In this document: positions 62,004 to 64,000 of the stretch, piece after piece
Layout of the letters: each line of letters opens with the position of its first letter
Numbering within the stretch: position 1 is the stretch's first letter
DNA from: Callipepla californica brunnescens
Taxonomy: Eukaryota > Chordata > Aves > Galliformes > Odontophoridae
DNA: 64,000 nucleotides
NCBI GenBank assembly: GCA_023055505.1
Contig: JALIRH010000062.1
Coordinates: forward strand, 2,917,115 to 2,981,114
Direction of reading: 5' to 3'
The notes under the pieces: model-generated
What the model was told of the DNA's origin: nothing
The model's input: only the letters and a program-made list of their open reading frames with translations
Databases searched by the model: none
Translations under genes and position numbers: made by a program

Positions 62004-63707
62004 TTTCGGCTTTTCCACAAGACATTCCCACAAATATTCAAAATTGTTCCATTGTAATGTGTTTATTTATAAGAATTCTCACAGATATACTGTCATCTAT
62101 ATAAAAAGTGCTGATCGATATGGAAAAAGATTTTTATTTTTCTCTTGTTTTGATGGCTAAATTAAACATTCACTGGCACTATGAAAATTTGCTTCTTAAA
62201 TAACTTTAAATACTGTAACCAATTTAACATTGCTGCTGAAAAAATGAAATATAGTACTGAAGAGAATATGTAACTAAAAGCCCCCATTTGAATAAAGAAA
62301 TAAGCTGGCTTGTAATCGTTGTAAATATTTAGATATTCATAGTTTTCAGAAGTATGTATCATCTAAATTCCATAAAATAGAATAAGAATGATATGAAAAA
62401 ATAATTTTTAAAAGCCAAATTCAATTCCGTTGAGGTTGTGTTTACTCCAGAATCCCCTAAAAACAACAAATATTCAGTATGCAAGGATATAAATCCACAA
62501 ACATTGCTTACCATACTAAATTTTTGTAAGGAATATATTACAATCAGATTTACTTCTGCTAACTTTCTTCCAGTTTTTGATGGACGGCTCTCTAAAGCTT
62601 TAGAGAGTAAGTAATGTTTTCTTTTCTTTCTATTTCATACTTATGAATCCAGACCTTTAACTTTTTACTCTGACTTAAGTTATAACAACGTTATTTAACT
62701 TAATGAATTATTCACCTACACTTTGCTTTCGTTACATATCAACTAATTTCTTGGCAGAATGACTACAAAATTTGGATATGATAGCTCAAATCAGACATAG
62801 TATTTACATTCTAAATCTATGAAGACTGATCGAACAGTTTCCTATGAGAGTAGGGGAAAAAATCTTTGTTTTTGTCAATGATTCTGGGAAAAGCAATTGG
62901 GAATAATGAATAAGGAATTAATAAACCTTAGAAAATAATCCCTGATAGTTTTCTAGATCATCTTCTACCTCTTTCTAAGCTGCATATTTTAATCTCATTG
63001 AAACCACAACAAAAGGAGTTCTAGGGACTGGGACTTGCTACCTCTTACTGAGCCTGTAAATTGCTTTTTCTTCGACTTACTGTTAGAATCAGAAAAATCA
63101 TCTGTAACACATTGGATATTGTTCTTCTATATATTATTGCTTGACTTAATCTTCTTCATATGCATCTACTTTCTCAGTTTTTCTACCATTGTTGGTGAGA
63201 AATTTGCAGATTCATTGATATAAAATAGTAATCTCAGTCTTTTCTCACCTTTTCATTTAGATCAGCTGTGTCTGTCTGTTTTAAGTTAAGCAAAGACCTA
63301 GTGGAAACTAATTCTAAAATGTGAGACACTTGACCTCAATTAAAGAAGTAAAGCAAGACCTTCCATTATTTTTCTTAGATTCTGCTTTTGATAATCTCTT
63401 ACTCATCCACTTGACCAACATGTTACTAGGAACATCAGAGATATGAACTTCTGTGCCTGTGCAGACAGAGAGTGTTATTTTGCATTCCCAAACTGGATCT
63501 TTGTGCAGTTGCAATGAGGCAGTTTAGCATCAACTTTTCACACAAGGCTTGTTAAACTCACCTGTCTTCCCTTTTTACATTAAAAGTTGCACCAGCTCTT
63601 GTTTTGGAGTACCTTCTGACCTAGGCCATTCTACAACTGTAAAACAATTGATGCTACTATTTTGCTCTCTTCCTAGGCAGCTGATTTTGACCACTTTTGC
63701 ACTGTTC
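62004..63707 (-). repeat. Right arm of long inverted duplication
   Basis: The reverse complement matches 12,714-14,438 along its whole length. The match is best at 63,500-63,640 and weakest towards 62,004-62,300. The outer edge is sharp: similarity stops at 'gcactgttc' (63,699-63,707). The arm holds a private 20-bp palindrome at 62,588-62,607. No named repeat, LTR ends or coding frame explains the arm. Confidence 0.92.
62588..62607. repeat. Perfect 20-bp palindrome
   Basis: CTCTCTAAAGCTTTAGAGAG is its own reverse complement. The left arm has only part of it at the equivalent place (about 13,835-13,842). Confidence 0.9.
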
Positions 63708-64000
63708 TTCTCAACAGCAGAAATAATAAATTCTTGTTCTGCCTTCACAGAAAACTACTAAGAAGTGATCAATGGAAGAACGAAAAAACAAAAACAAAAC
63801 AAACAAAAAAAAACCAACAAGATACTAGGATACTAGTGGGATACACTGAACTCAGCACTATTCTCAGTGATTGTTTCTGAAGTTGTTTAAGTAGTAACTC
63901 TGTCCAGAGGTAAAACTGGAGCAGAAACTGGCTCTGAATGCTTTTAATCTGTCCATCATTCTTTCTCTTCCTAGTGTTTTGTCATGCCTCAGAAAGAGAT
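63708..64000. other. Unique DNA to window end
   Basis: A-rich patch at about 63,782-63,813. Nothing else was recognised, and this stretch does not match the flank of the left arm. Confidence 0.45.

Overview
The window looks like AT-rich, gene-poor nuclear DNA from a bird, possibly a galliform. The evidence is many CR1 LINE fragments, several still ending in the CR1 3' signature (reiterated ATTCTATG-type octamers), solo LTRs with 5-bp target duplications, and two related mariner-like (Galluhop-type) non-autonomous DNA elements. I found no convincing host protein-coding exon, tRNA, rRNA or CRISPR. Almost all open frames of 60-160 codons are chance frames, simple-sequence artefacts (the Lys/Arg/Glu-rich frames at 26.5-26.9 kb) or decayed CR1 reverse transcriptase pieces.

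Layout. 1-345: right part of a mariner-like element. 0.35-5.47 kb: unique AT-rich DNA. 5.47-11.0 kb: minus-strand CR1 copies interrupted by a plus-strand solo LTR (6,863-7,890). 12,714-14,438: left arm of a long inverted duplication. 14.46-17.84 kb: CR1 fragments in both orientations plus A-rich simple repeats. 20,039-20,792: minus-strand solo LTR with a perfect target duplication. 22.25-23.87 kb: CR1 with an LTR inside. 24.08-25.46 kb: plus-strand CR1. 26.59-26.82 kb: long (AAAAG)n array. 26.8-34.9 kb: mostly unique DNA. 34.94-35.57 kb: CR1. 37.49-37.98 kb: second mariner-like element. 41,558-42,450: LTR carrying a CR1 inside it. 42.65 and 45.54 kb: short CR1 pieces. 46-52.3 kb: unique DNA. 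52.3-54.75 kb: CR1 split by a solo LTR. 57.2-61.5 kb: plus-strand CR1 split by two solo LTRs, one of which is itself split by a third. 62,004-63,707: right arm of the inverted duplication.

The most notable structures are the pair of about 1.7-kb inverted arms separated by about 47.6 kb, and the nested insertions whose order can be read base by base from target duplications (AATGA, TGGCC, AATGG, CAGAC/CAGGC). I did not find evidence of a new biological system. The window reads as a record of repeat insertion and one local inverted duplication. Boundaries marked approximate were set by eye, without alignment software.
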